From: Carboxylicivirga fragile
GTDB lineage: Bacteria > Bacteroidota > Bacteroidia > Bacteroidales > Marinilabiliaceae
DNA: 64,000 bases
NCBI GenBank assembly: GCA_025499625.1
Contig: JAFMVD010000006.1
Coordinates: 1 to 64,000, forward strand
Direction: 5' to 3'
The position numbers were made by a program, and so were the translations under genes. The notes below the pieces were generated by a model that saw only the letters and a list, made by a program, of their open reading frames with translations, was not told the origin of the DNA and searched no databases. Below are positions 63,639 through 64,000 of the stretch, piece after piece (position 1 is the first letter of the stretch; each line of letters begins with the position of its first letter).

Positions 63639-64000
63639 ATGAGTTTCTACAAATTGCCGATCTTGATTATAATCATTCTGTACGCAGGTTGTACTGAAAT
63701 TCCATACAATATAATTGACTCGTATAATTATATACAGAAAGATAATCGAGAGGATAAGGACTGGGAAATTATTTGGCAAGATAATTTCAATGGCACAGAC
63801 ATAGATACAACAAAATGGACGAGAATTCCTCCGAATAAAGCAGATTGGGGCAAGCATATGACGAGTGATGACCGATGTTATGAAATATCTGAAGGAAAGT
63901 TGTTTTTAAAAGGTATTATTAATCCTGATACAGTAAGTGATTCAAGACTTTTTTTAACAGGAGGTATTTATAGTAAAGGGAAATTCGCATTTCAATATGG
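63639..64000 (+). CDS. GH16-family lipoprotein, N-terminal part only
   Basis: The frame opens at an ATG at 63639, 21 bases after the GH2 stop, and runs off the window after 120 codons. It starts with a lipoprotein signal (IIIILYAGCTEI). From residue ~43 comes a segment typical of GH16 beta-jelly-roll enzymes (WEIIWQDNFNGTDIDTTKW, later TGGIYSKGKFAFQYG). The catalytic ExDxxE motif is beyond the window. GH16 members include laminarinases, agarases and the endo-beta-galactosidases that cut poly-LacNAc in mucin O-glycans; the last suits this locus. A DUF1080-type or other jelly-roll protein is less likely. Confidence 0.8.
   Translation, partial: MSFYKLPILIIIILYAGCTEIPYNIIDSYNYIQKDNREDKDWEIIWQDNFNGTDIDTTKWTRIPPNKADWGKHMTSDDRCYEISEGKLFLKGIINPDTVSDSRLFLTGGIYSKGKFAFQY

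Overview
The window reads as a low-GC Bacteroidota chromosome, probably Bacteroidales or Marinilabiliales. The signs are two SusC/SusD pairs, ECF-sigma/FecR control, many lipoproteins with short lipoboxes, weak Shine-Dalgarno sites and promoters of the TTTG-N19-TAnnTTTG type. The genus cannot be told from the sequence. I saw no tRNA, rRNA, CRISPR array or intact insertion sequence.

Region A (1-8916, + strand) is the end of a uronate operon: kdgK tail, eda, a hexuronate-type MFS transporter, kduI, kduD, a DUF4861 lipoprotein, a heparinase II/III-fold lyase and a GH20 lipoprotein. Together they would cut a uronic-acid/hexosamine polymer (glycosaminoglycan-like) and feed the unsaturated uronate to pyruvate and glyceraldehyde-3-phosphate. 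No SusCD pair and no unsaturated glucuronyl hydrolase lie in the visible part.

Region B (9348-25559, - strand) is sensory and regulatory. It holds an orphan FecR-domain lipoprotein, two methyl-accepting chemotaxis proteins, a receiver-only protein and a NarL-type two-component pair. These are followed by an ECF sigma / FecR anti-sigma / STN-SusC / SusD / DUF4369-TlpA cassette with no glycosidase in it.

Region C (26590-29995) has a GH5 lipoprotein of endoglycoceramidase type with its own promoter and terminator, a membrane-anchored LytTR regulator, and a divergent GntR/FCD regulator.

Region D (30112-64000, + strand) is a large sialoglycan utilisation locus. In order it carries SusC, SusD, two GH33 sialidases, a GH20 broken by one in-frame TGA, a two-domain sialate O-acetylesterase, a second SGNH esterase, N-acetylneuraminate lyase, a sialic acid mutarotase fused to a Na+/solute symporter, and an AGE-type ManNAc 2-epimerase. 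A second block has a GH2, a GH20-PA14, a ComB-family protein, a creatininase-family protein, two more GH20s, a Tat-exported GH109-like protein, another GH2 and the start of a GH16. The set fits stepwise removal of O-acetyl groups, sialic acid, Gal, GlcNAc/GalNAc and internal poly-LacNAc from mucin-type or glycolipid glycans. The freed sialic acid would be imported and converted to GlcNAc. The GntR protein is the likely controller: a perfect inverted repeat sits just downstream of the susC -7 element.
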